Assembly: GCA_900314685.1 (NCBI GenBank)
Contig: OMWE01000002.1
Span: 64,577-128,576, forward strand
Length of the DNA stretch: 64,000 bases
Source: an uncultured Actinomycetes bacterium
GTDB lineage: Bacteria > Actinomycetota > Coriobacteriia > Coriobacteriales > Atopobiaceae
Direction: 5' to 3'
The translations under genes and the position numbers were made by a program. Shown here piece by piece: positions 1 through 8,869 of the stretch. Numbering within the stretch: the stretch's first letter is position 1; the number at the start of each line of letters is the position of its first letter. Below the pieces are notes generated by a model. It did not search any database and was not told the DNA's origin. It was given only the letters and a program-made list of their open reading frames with translations.

Positions 1-426
1 CCCCGCGACAGAAAAGGCCGGGTCGTGGTCGAGGTCGGGGAAGTAGGTGTCCGCGTCCCGCACGGTGTCGTACCTGGTGACGACGACCTCACTGCAGTAG
101 GGGAGCATCTGCCGGTAGATCGAGGCACCGCCGATCAGCCAGACGGTGCCGGGGTCGCTGCCGGCGACCAGGTCGAGCGCCTCCGCCACGCTGTGCGCGA
201 CCTCGACGCCCTCGCGGGCAAAGCCGTCCTGACGCGTGATTACGATGTTGCGGCGGTTTTTGAGCGGGCGGCCTCCGGGGAAGCTGTCGAGCGTCGCGCG
301 GCCCATGACCACCGTGCCGCCCGTCGTGAGGCGCACGAAGTGGCGCATATCCTCGCGGTTGTGGACGAGCAGGTCGCCGTCCTTGCCGATACCCCAATCC
401 TTGCATGCTGCGACAATAGCCCTCAT
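1..426 (-). CDS. folA: Dihydrofolate reductase (3' part off the left edge)
   Basis: Reduces dihydrofolate to tetrahydrofolate with NADPH in the cytoplasm. The 142 visible residues start MRAIVAACKDWGIGKDGDLL, the usual N-terminal strand and Met20-type loop. The NADPH-binding VVMGRATLDSFPGGRPL segment and the later VWLIGGASIY strand follow. The acidic substrate-binding residue lies in the HNREDM stretch, where most family members have a PW..P..D pattern, so the loop is somewhat divergent. The C-terminus lies beyond base 1. It is the last visible member of a minus-strand run after the lipid kinase and thioesterase genes, separated from the thioesterase by 114 bases. Confidence 0.93.
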   Translation of the reverse strand, partial: MRAIVAACKDWGIGKDGDLLVHNREDMRHFVRLTTGGTVVMGRATLDSFPGGRPLKNRRNIVITRQDGFAREGVEVAHSVAEALDLVAGSDPGTVWLIGGASIYRQMLPYCSEVVVTRYDTVRDADTYFPDLDHDPAFSVAG

Positions 427-540
427 ATGCTGCTCCGTTGATTCACTGACGACCTTTGTTTGATACCCGCATGCCGCGAGTCCGACTTGCCTGCGCCCGG
501 GCGTCCGCACGTGCCTGACTACGCTTGTCTTTCCCGCGTC

Positions 541-1248
541 CTATTTGCTCGCGAGGGAGACGACGGCGTAGGTCGTGCCGTCGGGGCTCGCGAGGTCGAC
601 GGTCACGCCGTCTTGCGTCTGGTGCAGGCGCGGGACGATGGTGTCGCCCAGCAGCGCCATGAGTTTGTACTGCACGCGGAGGACCCGCACGTCGACGGGG
701 ACGTCGAGCGCCGATGCCGCCATGCGGATGTACTGGGCGTTGTTGACGTGGCCGTTGGTGTCGAGGTGCTGCTCGGTCACGACGATGGGGGAGCCCTCGC
801 GATAGGGGCCCTCCACCGGGAGCTTGCGCTGGGTGGGAGGGAGGTCGAGCGGGGCGTCGCCCTCGTCGTAGACGTGCTCGGAGTCCGGGATGCGGATGGG
901 TCGGTGCGCCTCGGTGTCGTACACGAACCAGAGCGAGTCGGCGCGCACGCAGCTATCGCCCTCGGCGTCGGCGATGGTGAAGTTGCGGCTGGCGCTTGTG
1001 CGCTTGACGCCCGTCGACCAGGTGGAGACGGAAATCGACTCGGTGAAGCGGGGCAGGCGGTCTATCCAGATCTGCCATGCGCTGATGAACCAGGCGATGT
1101 GGTTCTTCTTCATATGGTCGATGCCGATGCCGAGGTGCTCGCTCTGGAATGTCGAGCAGTCCTGCAGATAGTCGATCAGGCCCTCCAGGGACAGGAGGCC
1201 GTGCTCGTCGCACTCGCTATAGCGTACGTGGCTTAAAAACGTGTACAT
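541..1248 (-). CDS. Acyl-ACP thioesterase (FatA/FatB-like, double hot-dog)
   Basis: Predicted to release free fatty acids from acyl-ACP. The 235-residue product has two hot-dog halves. The second contains DTNGHVNNAQYI at about residues 163-174, matching the D-x-N-x-H-V-N-N active-site signature of plant and bacterial acyl-ACP thioesterases; the catalytic Asn and His are about 165 and 167. The ATG at 1248 is preceded by AAAGGA at good spacing. A longer frame reaching 1347 exists, but its extra N-terminus is low complexity and does not fit the family. It follows the lipid kinase gene on the same strand with a 61-base gap. Confidence 0.88.
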   Translation of the reverse strand: MYTFLSHVRYSECDEHGLLSLEGLIDYLQDCSTFQSEHLGIGIDHMKKNHIAWFISAWQIWIDRLPRFTESISVSTWSTGVKRTSASRNFTIADAEGDSCVRADSLWFVYDTEAHRPIRIPDSEHVYDEGDAPLDLPPTQRKLPVEGPYREGSPIVVTEQHLDTNGHVNNAQYIRMAASALDVPVDVRVLRVQYKLMALLGDTIVPRLHQTQDGVTVDLASPDGTTYAVVSLASK

Positions 1249-1309
1249 GCAAGTCCTTTGTGTGTCTTGTGGTGCCTGTGTCTTGTGGTGCCGGTGCGTT
1301 AGCGCGGCG

Positions 1310-2296
1310 TCAGAGCGAGGGGAAGGCAGGGATGTCTGCGCTGCCAAACCTGGGGTTGTGCTCGTTGTAGGGGCTCTGTGTGTCGTGATACGCGCTCAGC
1401 GGGCTGACGATGACGCTGTTTGCCCCGGCCAGGACGTGCGCGTGGTAGCTCGTGACCTTGCCGGGCGCAGGCTCGCCGTCGTACTCGAGGGGCACGGGCT
1501 GATCCGGTTCGATCAGGATGTCGCGGCCGCGGAACATCTCGATCTGCGGCCGGCCGAGCTGGGTGCCGTCGCGGTCCATCAGGCTCGCGACGATGGGTTT
1601 GAGAAGCCCCACGGCGTCCGTCTGCTCGAGCATGATCACGTCGAGCAGACCGTCGTCCATGCGGCCGTCGGGGACGATGCGGATGTCGCCCTGGATGGTG
1701 GCGTTGTTGGCGATGAGGCAGGAGATGCCGTCGCGTTCGTAGACCTCGCCGTCGACGGTGATCTTGAAATGGTGGACGGTCGGCTTCGCATTGGCCAGGG
1801 CCGCGGCGAAATACGCGCTCTCGCCGAGTACCTGCTTGCCAGCGACGGCGTCCTTCATGATCTGCGCGTCAAAACCCGTGCCCATCATGATGCTGAAGCC
1901 GCGTACGTGTTCCTTGCCGTCCTCGTCGACGTACATGACCTCGCCTAGGTCTGTAGAGGCGGTTGCCCCGACACGGCAGAAGTGCGCGAGCGAGGCGGGG
2001 TCGACGCTGTTGCCGAGGTTGATGCAGTATAGGTTGGCCGTGCCCGAGGGAAAGACACACGCGGGCACGCCGCGGTACCTCAGAGCGTAGAGCAGGTTCG
2101 TGGTCGTGCCGTCGCCGCCCGACAGGACGACGAGGTCGTAGTCCTCGGCGTCGCGCAGAGCATCGGTGGCGGACTCGTCGTCGCCGAGCGCGTGCAGCAC
2201 GATCTCGTCTCCGGCGAAAATCAGGGCGCGTTCGAAATCAAAGATCGCCTTGGAACCAAAGCCCGAACGCAGGTTGTGAACTATCAGGCAGCGCAT
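1310..2296 (-). CDS. Diacylglycerol/lipid kinase family protein (YegS/DagK type)
   Basis: Predicted to phosphorylate a lipid such as diacylglycerol using ATP at the cytoplasmic membrane face. The 328-residue protein starts MRCLIVHNLRSG and has the GGDGT nucleotide-binding signature at residues 60-64. SGTANLYCINLG and the MMGTGFDA segment of the C-terminal beta-sandwich domain follow. The ATG at 2296 sits behind a strong AGGAGG. The exact lipid substrate cannot be told from sequence. The pairing with a thioesterase gene suggests a role in membrane lipid turnover (inference). Confidence 0.85.
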   Translation of the reverse strand: MRCLIVHNLRSGFGSKAIFDFERALIFAGDEIVLHALGDDESATDALRDAEDYDLVVLSGGDGTTTNLLYALRYRGVPACVFPSGTANLYCINLGNSVDPASLAHFCRVGATASTDLGEVMYVDEDGKEHVRGFSIMMGTGFDAQIMKDAVAGKQVLGESAYFAAALANAKPTVHHFKITVDGEVYERDGISCLIANNATIQGDIRIVPDGRMDDGLLDVIMLEQTDAVGLLKPIVASLMDRDGTQLGRPQIEMFRGRDILIEPDQPVPLEYDGEPAPGKVTSYHAHVLAGANSVIVSPLSAYHDTQSPYNEHNPRFGSADIPAFPSL

Positions 2297-2395
2297 CGAT
2301 CCTCCTATCGGGCCCTACGTCGACCGTCGTATACTTAGTGCCGACATCAGACGATATTACACCTATTTTTGAACGATATTCGAAACGAGAGATGC

Positions 2396-3523
2396 GTGTA
2401 TATTACCCGATATGACGAGCTTGCGGCGTTTTGCAAGAGGGCCGCTTCACACAGAGTGCTTGCCATCGACACCGAGTTTTTACGGGAAAAGACCTACTAT
2501 CCCAGGCTCTGCCTCATCCAGGCGGCGACCGACGGCGAGGTGGCGCTCATAGACCCCATAGCGCTCGAGGACCTCTCGCCCTTTGCGGCGCTTCTTGCCG
2601 ACGAGACGATCGTGAAGGTCTTCCACGCCTGCTCGCAGGACCTCGAGGTCCTGTACGGGTCCCTCGGCGTGGTGCCCCAGCCGATATTCGACACCCAGGT
2701 CGCAGCCGCGTTCATCGGGCTGCGGCAGCAGATGGGCTACGGCGCGCTGGTCGAGGAGCTCTGCGGGGTGCACCTCGCCAAGGCGGACGCGCTCTCAGAC
2801 TGGACGCACCGCCCGCTGGACCAGCACCAGCTCGAGTATGCGGAGGACGACGTCCGTTATCTGCCGCGGATGTACGACGATATGGTCGCGCGCCTCTCGT
2901 CCAAGAACCGGCTCGGATGGGTTTTGCCCGAAATGGAGGCCTTGGTAGACAAGGCAGCGGTTGAGCGCGAACCCGAGCTCGCCTACCTGCACCTCAAACG
3001 GTCGAGCTCCCTCACGCGCAAGCAGCTCGCCATCGCCCGCGAGGCATGCGCCTGGCGCGAGAGGGTAGCGGCGCAGCGTGACATCCCCCGGCGCTGGGTG
3101 GTCTCCGACGAGGTCATCGTCGAGTGCTGCCACCGTGTGCCACGCGACGCGGCGGCGCTGCGCCGTATCCGTGGGACCGAGCAGCTGAACGAGCAGACGG
3201 CAGCCGGCCTGCTCCGTGCCCTGCGCAAGGGCACCGCCGCCAAGGCGGTCGACCTGCCGCACTCCAAGCGCCGCGAGCGCCCCTCTCCCGAGACCGAAGG
3301 CGCGATAGACCTCATGTACGCCCTCACGCGCATCGTGGCAAAGCAGAACGACATCGCCGTGCAGCTCTTGGCGTCCCGCGACGACCTGCACGACTACCTG
3401 CAGCGTCGTCCGTGCCCCCTGGACAGCGGCTGGCGCCACGACCTGCTTGCCACCCGCCTCGACGGACTGTTGGACGGCCAGGTCGGGCTCACGATCAAGG
3501 ACGGGCGCGTCGAGTTGTTGTAG
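2396..3523 (+). CDS. rnd: Ribonuclease D
   Basis: 3'-5' exoribonuclease that trims tRNA and other small RNA precursors. AIDTEFLREKTYYPRLCLIQ carries the DED exonuclease motif I. KVFHACSQDLEVLY is motif II, and YAEDDVRYL is the DEDDy motif III with the Tyr that defines RNase D. Two HRDC-like helical regions follow. The start is uncertain: GTG at 2396 gives a start like other RNase D proteins and has a weak GAGAG upstream, while TTG at 2369 adds nine residues without a visible ribosome site. The gene is divergent from the lipid kinase. Confidence 0.92.
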   Translation: MYITRYDELAAFCKRAASHRVLAIDTEFLREKTYYPRLCLIQAATDGEVALIDPIALEDLSPFAALLADETIVKVFHACSQDLEVLYGSLGVVPQPIFDTQVAAAFIGLRQQMGYGALVEELCGVHLAKADALSDWTHRPLDQHQLEYAEDDVRYLPRMYDDMVARLSSKNRLGWVLPEMEALVDKAAVEREPELAYLHLKRSSSLTRKQLAIAREACAWRERVAAQRDIPRRWVVSDEVIVECCHRVPRDAAALRRIRGTEQLNEQTAAGLLRALRKGTAAKAVDLPHSKRRERPSPETEGAIDLMYALTRIVAKQNDIAVQLLASRDDLHDYLQRRPCPLDSGWRHDLLATRLDGLLDGQVGLTIKDGRVELL

Positions 3524-3595
3524 AGGGTCTGACTGGGTGTCCGCCCGTAGGGGTAGAGTAGTCTCACTGACAAAGCTTTGTCCGAAGGAGCTCAC

Positions 3596-4276
3596 ATGTA
3601 CCTGTATGGTTACGACCCCGCATATATGCTCGTCCTCGTGATATCGATGGTCCTCGGATTCGGTACACAGGCGTATATCAACAGCACGTACAAGAAATGG
3701 TCGAAGGTGCGTGGGTCTTTCGGCGCGACTGGAGCACAGGTGGCAAAGCGTATGCTCGACACCAACGGCGCGCCGACGGTCGGTATCACGCGTGTCTCGG
3801 GCCACCTGACCGATTACTACGACCCGCGGGACAACAACCTGCATCTCTCCGACGAGAATTTCCAGGCGGGGTCCGTCGCGTCTGTCGCCGTCGCCTGCCA
3901 CGAGGCAGGCCATGCGGTACAGAACGCGTGCGGCTATTTCCCCATGAAGTTCCGTGCGGCGCTCGTGCCCGTCGTCAACTTCACCCAGCAGACCTGGGGT
4001 CTGCTCTTCATGATCGGCATCTTCCTCAACCTGGCGGGGTTCGTCCGGCTCGCCATCGCCCTATACGCCTTCTCGGTCATATTCCAGCTGGTCACGCTCC
4101 CTGTCGAGATCAACGCGTCGCGCCGGGCGGTCCAGTATCTGGGCTCGGCGGGCACCGGGTTGGACGAGAAGGGCGCGCGCCAGGTCCTCACCGCAGCCGC
4201 GCTCACGTACGTCGCCGCGGCGCTCGTCTCGATCGTCCAGCTCCTGTACCTTATCGGCCGCACGAGGAGGGACTAG
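3596..4276 (+). CDS. Membrane zinc metallopeptidase (YugP family)
   Basis: Predicted membrane-bound neutral zinc metallopeptidase of the YugP family (Zn_peptidase_2). The 226-residue protein has an N-terminal membrane segment (about 8-25), the zinc site HEAGH at residues 102-106, and two or three more hydrophobic helices (about 135-180 and 205-222). An acidic NASRRA segment after the third helix is typical of the family and probably supplies the third ligand region. The ATG at 3596 is set by AAGGAG; a TTG 18 bases upstream is less likely. The substrate is unknown. It abuts xseA, so the two are probably co-transcribed. Confidence 0.87.
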   Translation: MYLYGYDPAYMLVLVISMVLGFGTQAYINSTYKKWSKVRGSFGATGAQVAKRMLDTNGAPTVGITRVSGHLTDYYDPRDNNLHLSDENFQAGSVASVAVACHEAGHAVQNACGYFPMKFRAALVPVVNFTQQTWGLLFMIGIFLNLAGFVRLAIALYAFSVIFQLVTLPVEINASRRAVQYLGSAGTGLDEKGARQVLTAAALTYVAAALVSIVQLLYLIGRTRRD

Positions 4277-4278
4277 CG

Positions 4279-5721
4279 ATGGCGTGGGCTTGGGAGGTGG
4301 GTCCCGAACCGGTCGCTATGCCGGGTGTGACGCAAAGCCGCAGCGCCGGCACATCCGGCTCCGCAACGGGATCTGCATCGAGTGACAGGGGAGAGTCAGC
4401 CCTCACCGTGAGCGAGGCGGTGACGCTCGTCAAGGGGCAGGTCAAAAAGCTCCCGACGCTCGTCGTCACCGGCGAGGTCACCGGTTTCCGCGGGCCCAAC
4501 GCCCGCAGTGGGCACTGCTATTTCCAGGTCAAGGACGACTCCGCGGCCATGGACGTCACCATGTGGAAATACGTCTATCAGAGGCTCGATTTCGAGCTCC
4601 GCGACGGCCTGCAGGTGCAGATGACCGGTACCTTTGAGATTTACGACAGGCGCGGGTCGCTCTCCTTCAATGTGAAGTCGATGACGGTGGCAGGCGAGGG
4701 GCTCCTGCGTCAGCAGGTGGCGGAGCTCGCCCGCCGTCTGGAGCGTGAGGGCCTGATGGACCCCATGCGCAAACGTTCCATCCCGCGTTTCTGCGAGCGC
4801 GTGTGCGTCGTGACGTCCCTCTCCGGCGCCGTGATAGACGACGTCCGCCGTACGCTCGCGCGCCGCAACCCGCTCGTCCTGCTCCAGGAGGCGGGGTGCA
4901 TGGTGCAGGGTCCGGGTGCTCCCGAGCAGATTATCCGCGCCCTGCAGGTGGCGGCGGCGGCGCAGCCCGACGCCATCCTTTTGGTGCGCGGCGGCGGTTC
5001 CTTTGAGGACCTCATGACCTTCAACGACGAGTCGCTCGCGCGGGCGGTGGCGGCGTGCCCCGTGCCGGTGATCACCGGTATCGGCCACGAACCGGATACC
5101 TGCATCTGCGATATGGTCGCCGACCGCCGCTGCTCGACGCCTACGGCGGCTGCCGAGTCGGTGGCGCCCGCCTTCGACGAGGTCGAGAAGGTCATTATCG
5201 AGCGCCGCCTGCGTCTGGCGCGTGCGATGCGGACGACCCTGGAGACGCAGGATCAGTGGCTTGCGGCGTGCGGGCAGTCCGCCCAGCGCTCCCTTGTATA
5301 TACGGTATCTCAGCAAGCGCAACATATCGAGGCGCTTGCCGCCCACCAGTGCATGCGGGATCCCATGACTATCGTGCGCGATCGCCAGGAGAGCCTCGAG
5401 CTTACGGCGGAACGCCTGCACGACGCGATACCCCGCACGCTTACTCAGCGTCGCGGTCGGCTCGACGAGGATGGGTTGCGCCTGCGCACTGTCGCCTCCC
5501 GTATGCTGCGTCCCTACGAGCAACATACGGCACGTGCCGCCGGCACACTTGAGGCACTATCGCCCCTCAAGGTTCTCTCACGAGGGTATGCGCTCGTGCG
5601 CGACGCGGACGGGCACGTGGTGAGCAGTGCCGCCGACCTCGCCGTCGGTGACGAGGTGGATATGCTCCTGGGCACGGGATCGGCCCGGGCCCAGGTCACA
5701 CAAGTCAGCAAAGAGTCATAA
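4279..5721 (+). CDS. xseA: Exodeoxyribonuclease VII large subunit
   Basis: Catalytic large subunit of ExoVII, which degrades single-stranded DNA. The protein (480 residues) carries an unconserved Ser/Gly-rich N-terminal extension of about 35 residues. The OB-fold (VVTGEVTGFRG, SGHCYFQVKD) follows, then the nuclease core with RKRSIPRFCERVCVVTS, LVRGGGSFEDLMTFND and ITGIGHEPDTCICDMVADRR, then the coiled-coil C-terminal region. The ATG at 4279 lies 8 bases after AGGAGG that is inside the end of the peptidase gene. Its partner xseB follows directly. Confidence 0.96.
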   Translation: MAWAWEVGPEPVAMPGVTQSRSAGTSGSATGSASSDRGESALTVSEAVTLVKGQVKKLPTLVVTGEVTGFRGPNARSGHCYFQVKDDSAAMDVTMWKYVYQRLDFELRDGLQVQMTGTFEIYDRRGSLSFNVKSMTVAGEGLLRQQVAELARRLEREGLMDPMRKRSIPRFCERVCVVTSLSGAVIDDVRRTLARRNPLVLLQEAGCMVQGPGAPEQIIRALQVAAAAQPDAILLVRGGGSFEDLMTFNDESLARAVAACPVPVITGIGHEPDTCICDMVADRRCSTPTAAAESVAPAFDEVEKVIIERRLRLARAMRTTLETQDQWLAACGQSAQRSLVYTVSQQAQHIEALAAHQCMRDPMTIVRDRQESLELTAERLHDAIPRTLTQRRGRLDEDGLRLRTVASRMLRPYEQHTARAAGTLEALSPLKVLSRGYALVRDADGHVVSSAADLAVGDEVDMLLGTGSARAQVTQVSKES

Positions 5722-5748
5722 GAAGTCTCATCGGAAGGGCAGGTAGAT

Positions 5749-6012
5749 ATGCAGGAAGAAAAGAAGATCGAGGAGATGACCTTCAAGGAGGCGTCCATCG
5801 AGCTCGAGCAGATCGTGCGTGCGCTCGAGGCGGGGGACCTGGAGCTGGAGGATGCCCTCGCCCGCTACAGCCGCGGCGTCGAGCTCCTCAAGAGCCTCCG
5901 CGATCGTCTGACCGACGCGGAGCAAAAGGTGCAGGTGCTCATAGACGAGACCAACCCCGACGCCGTCACGGACACCACGGCGGCCCCCGCGACCAACTTT
6001 ATCGACGAGTAG
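5749..6012 (+). CDS. xseB: Exodeoxyribonuclease VII small subunit
   Basis: Small helical subunit of ExoVII, 87 residues, near the family's usual length. It has the family pattern MTFKEASIELEQIVRALEAGDLELEDAL followed by a second helix with the YSRGVELLKSLRDRL segment. It lies 27 bases after xseA and 9 bases before the HIT gene, which suggests one transcript. The C-terminal 20 residues are Asp/Thr/Ala-rich and unconserved. Confidence 0.94.
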   Translation: MQEEKKIEEMTFKEASIELEQIVRALEAGDLELEDALARYSRGVELLKSLRDRLTDAEQKVQVLIDETNPDAVTDTTAAPATNFIDE

Positions 6013-6021
6013 GAGGACGAG

Positions 6022-6369
6022 ATGGACGACTGCATTTTCTGCAAGATTGCCAACCACGTGATCGAGAGCGACTACGTCTACGAGGACGAGTACGTCACCG
6101 CGTTCAAAGATGCCGACCCCCAGGCTCCCGTCCATGTCCTCATCGTGCCCAAGCAGCACTACGTGAATTTCTCCGATGACATCCCCGCCGAGGTCCTGGC
6201 TGCCATCGGCCACGCGATCAAGGAGGTCGCGGCCAAGACGGGCATCGACAAGGACGGCTATCGCGTCATCTCCAACGCGGGCGACAACGCCGACCAGGTC
6301 GTCAGGCACCTCCATGTCCATGTCCTCGGCGGCGAGTTCCTGGGGACTGGTCTGCTGCCTGAAAAGTAG
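6022..6369 (+). CDS. HIT family nucleotide-binding protein (first of two)
   Basis: Histidine triad protein of the Hint/PKCI branch, likely a purine nucleoside phosphoramidase. The 115-residue product has the N-terminal CIFCKI metal-site motif, the VHVLIVPKQHY strand and the triad HLHVHVLGG near the C-terminus. A second, diverged HIT gene lies at 12062. The start follows AGGAGG. The gene ends the rnd-side plus-strand block. Confidence 0.92.
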   Translation: MDDCIFCKIANHVIESDYVYEDEYVTAFKDADPQAPVHVLIVPKQHYVNFSDDIPAEVLAAIGHAIKEVAAKTGIDKDGYRVISNAGDNADQVVRHLHVHVLGGEFLGTGLLPEK

Positions 6370-6435
6370 GGATTGGGCCTATTGATGCGGGCGGTGCCCA
6401 GCCCCTGGTGCTTCATTTTTCGATATAAGCTATAG

Positions 6436-6480
6436 ATAAGAAGGCACCCTCAGCAAGAGCGGATCTGTGCTGAGGGTGCC
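6436..6480 (-). terminator. Hairpin terminator after ackA
   Basis: A perfect 13-bp stem (6443-6455 with 6468-6480, GGCACCCTCAGCA arm) with a 12-base loop lies between the convergent HIT gene and ackA. On the minus strand it is followed by a short T-rich stretch (TTCTTATCT), so it best serves ackA. It could also stop plus-strand transcription. Confidence 0.7.
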
Positions 6481-6523
6481 TGTGCAGTCATCGGTAGTTG
6501 ACGACCGGTACGATACGTCCGTC

Positions 6524-7705
6524 TTACTTGCTGAGGAGCGCCTCGACGTCGAGGGCGATCATGAGCTCCTCGTTGGTGGGGACCACGAGAACCTTGATCT
6601 TGGAGTCGTCGGCGGAGATCACACGCGGCTCGTCAGAACGGACCTTGTTCTTCTCGGGGTCGAGCTTCACGCCCAGCCACTCCAGCTCCTTGGCCACGCC
6701 CATGCGCATCGTGACGGAGTTCTCGCCGATGCCGGCGGAGAAGGCCATCGTGTCGAAGCCGTGCATGGACTGGGCCATCTCAGCGACGAGCTGGGAGGTG
6801 CGGTAATAGAACATGTCCATAGCCATCTGGCAGTTGGCATCGCCCTTGTTCGCGCCCTCCTCGATGTCGCGGGAGTCGGAGGACACGCCGGAGAGGGCAA
6901 GCAGGCCGGACTGCTTGTTCATCATGGTGTCGACCTCGTCGATCGTGTAGCCGCCCTCGCGCACCAGGTAGCAGACGGTGGCGGGGTCGATGGTGCCGCA
7001 GCGCGTGCCCATGATCAGGCCGTCGAGCGGGGTGAGGCCCATGGTGGTGTCGAGCTCGTGGCCGTCCTCGATGGCGGAGAGGGAGGCGCCGGAGCCCAGG
7101 TGGCAGGAGACCAGCTTGTGGACGTCGTCGCCCAGGAAGGCCTTGGTCGAGCGCCAGATGTAGCGGTGCGAGGTGCCGTGGGCGCCGTACTTGCGGATGT
7201 GGAGCTTGTCGACCACGTCGCGCGGCAGGGCGTAGCGCCAGGCCTTCTCGGGGATGTTGTAGTGGAAGGAGGAGTCGGCCACAATCACGTTGCCGATGGA
7301 GGGGAACATTTCGCGGCAGATCTCGATGACGTCGGCCTCGGCGTAGTTGTGGAGCGGCGCCAGCGGGGCGACCTCGCGGACCCAGCCCAGGGTCTCGTCG
7401 GTCACGACCTTGGACTCGGGGAAGTACCAGCCGCCCTGAACGACGCGGTGGCCGATACCCTCGATCTTGTCGGTGTCAAAGCCGGCCTCAGCAAGGATGT
7501 CAAAGACGTGCTTGACGGCGGTCTTGTGGTCGGGGAGGGCGACCTCCAGCTTCTGCTTGTCGCCGTCGTTGACGTTGTAGCCGATGAAGGAACCGTCGAT
7601 GCCGATACGCTCGCAGTTGCCCTTGGCGTAGACCTTGCGGGTCGTGGTGTCGAGCAGCTGGAACTTGAGCGACGAGCTGCCGGCGTTGATGACCAAAACG
7701 TTCAT
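6524..7705 (-). CDS. ackA: Acetate kinase
   Basis: Converts acetyl phosphate and ADP to acetate and ATP, the ATP-yielding step of acetate fermentation. The 393-residue protein begins MNVLVINAGSSSLKFQLLD, the phosphate-binding signature. It contains GHRVVQGGWYFPES, the catalytic region ADSSFHYNIPEKAWRYALP, HLGSGASLSAIEDG, and FSAGIGENS. The ATG at 7705 is preceded by GGAGAGGAG; an upstream in-frame start adds nine residues but has no support. Its partner pta lies 5 kb away as a separate minus-strand gene. Confidence 0.97.
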   Translation of the reverse strand: MNVLVINAGSSSLKFQLLDTTTRKVYAKGNCERIGIDGSFIGYNVNDGDKQKLEVALPDHKTAVKHVFDILAEAGFDTDKIEGIGHRVVQGGWYFPESKVVTDETLGWVREVAPLAPLHNYAEADVIEICREMFPSIGNVIVADSSFHYNIPEKAWRYALPRDVVDKLHIRKYGAHGTSHRYIWRSTKAFLGDDVHKLVSCHLGSGASLSAIEDGHELDTTMGLTPLDGLIMGTRCGTIDPATVCYLVREGGYTIDEVDTMMNKQSGLLALSGVSSDSRDIEEGANKGDANCQMAMDMFYYRTSQLVAEMAQSMHGFDTMAFSAGIGENSVTMRMGVAKELEWLGVKLDPEKNKVRSDEPRVISADDSKIKVLVVPTNEELMIALDVEALLSK

Positions 7706-7755
7706 GAAACTCCTCTCCGTGGGATAACACACCTTTTTTATGATAACGCCATGTG

Positions 7756-7791
7756 GTATATCATTTGGTCGTCTGATATACGAAAACGTAT
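7756..7791. promoter_or_regulatory. Nested palindromes in the ackA/lipoprotein divergent spacer
   Basis: Two perfect inverted repeats overlap here: GTATATCA and TGATATAC separated by 10 bases (7756-7781), and ATACG-AAAA-CGTAT (7778-7791). They sit in the 107-base spacer between the ackA start (7705, minus strand) and the binding lipoprotein start (7813, plus strand). Their symmetry and place suggest a repressor or activator operator acting on one or both genes. The regulator is unknown. Confidence 0.5.
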
Positions 7792-7812
7792 TTGCGACAA
7801 GGGGAGAAACCC

Positions 7813-8853
7813 ATGAACAATATCACACGTCGATCCGCGCTGGGGATTTTCGGCGGCGTCGCTTGCGGACTTGCTGCCTGCGCTACCCAGACGACCTCTG
7901 ACGCCGGGTCGGGTTCGGATGTCGAAGCCGGTAGCACCGCCGGATCCGCCGCTGCAAACACCGCCGTCACCGTGCGAGTCGGTTCCCTCAAAGGCCCGAC
8001 TACCATGGGCATCGCCTCCCTCATAAACGACGCCCAGGTCGGCGACCTCGTCCAGCCGTATGAGTTCACGGTATCCTCCACACCCGACGAGCTCCTGCCC
8101 TCGCTCATCAAGGGCGACCTGGACATCGCCCTGCTTCCCGCCAACGCCGCGGCGGTCGTGTACAACAAGACCAAGGGCGGCGTCGAGGCCATCGACGTGA
8201 ATACGCTGGGAGTGCTCTCCGTCGTCACCCACGACGCAAACATCACGGGTTTCGCCGACCTCGCCGGCCACACCGTCTACCTGACGGGCAAGGGTGCCTC
8301 GCCCGAGTACGTCGTCAACTACCTGTTGCAGGAGGCGGGCATCGCCGACCAGGTCACGCTCGAGTTCAAGGACGAGCCGGCCGAGGTCATCGCGACGCTC
8401 GCGGCGGATGCCACCGCTGTCGGCATCCTCCCTCAGCCTTTTGTGACCGTGGCGACGACCAAGGACGATACGCTGCTCGCCCCGATCGACCTGACGGACG
8501 TCTGGGAGGAGACGGTCACCGACGGCTCTTCCTTCGTGATGGGCGTCACCGTCGCGCGCAAGGACTTCCTGGAGGCCAACCCCGCCGCGGTCGGGCAGTT
8601 CCTCGAGGACCACGCGGCCTCCGTCAAGGCCATCAACGACGACCCCGCCGCCGTCGCACCCTACGTCGTTTCGGCAGGCGTGGTTGACAGCGAGGCCATT
8701 GCCGCCAAGGCCGCCCCTGCCTGCCACATCGTGTGCCTGACCGGTGACGACCTGCGCGACGCGCTCGAGGGCTACCTCACCGTGCTCCACGACGCCGACC
8801 CCACCTCAGTCGGCGGCGAACTGCCCGCGGACGACTTCTACTACACGGCATAG
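7813..8853 (+). CDS. ABC-type substrate-binding lipoprotein (orphan)
   Basis: Predicted extracytoplasmic solute-binding lipoprotein of the NitT/TauT/SsuA-like class; ligand unknown. The 346-residue protein has a lipoprotein signal peptide: an RR-containing N-region, a hydrophobic stretch and lipobox LAAC with lipidated Cys at residue 23. A Ser/Gly/Ala-rich linker follows. The body contains PDELLPSLIKGDLDIALLP, LAGHTVYLTGKGASPEYVV and VGILPQPF, typical of this fold. The ATG at 7813 follows AAGGGGAG. No permease or ATPase gene is adjacent; pckA follows. Confidence 0.85.
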   Translation: MNNITRRSALGIFGGVACGLAACATQTTSDAGSGSDVEAGSTAGSAAANTAVTVRVGSLKGPTTMGIASLINDAQVGDLVQPYEFTVSSTPDELLPSLIKGDLDIALLPANAAAVVYNKTKGGVEAIDVNTLGVLSVVTHDANITGFADLAGHTVYLTGKGASPEYVVNYLLQEAGIADQVTLEFKDEPAEVIATLAADATAVGILPQPFVTVATTKDDTLLAPIDLTDVWEETVTDGSSFVMGVTVARKDFLEANPAAVGQFLEDHAASVKAINDDPAAVAPYVVSAGVVDSEAIAAKAAPACHIVCLTGDDLRDALEGYLTVLHDADPTSVGGELPADDFYYTA

Positions 8854-8869
8854 GTGGCGTGAATCACGT

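Noticed and set aside
3697..4278. Upstream extension of the xseA frame through the peptidase gene
   Set aside because: The extension is out of frame with the real peptidase and XseA has its own AGGAGG and ATG at 4279.
6467..7816. A 449-codon plus-strand frame opposite ackA
   Set aside because: Shadow frame with Val/Gly/Asp-rich composition; ackA on the other strand is unambiguous.
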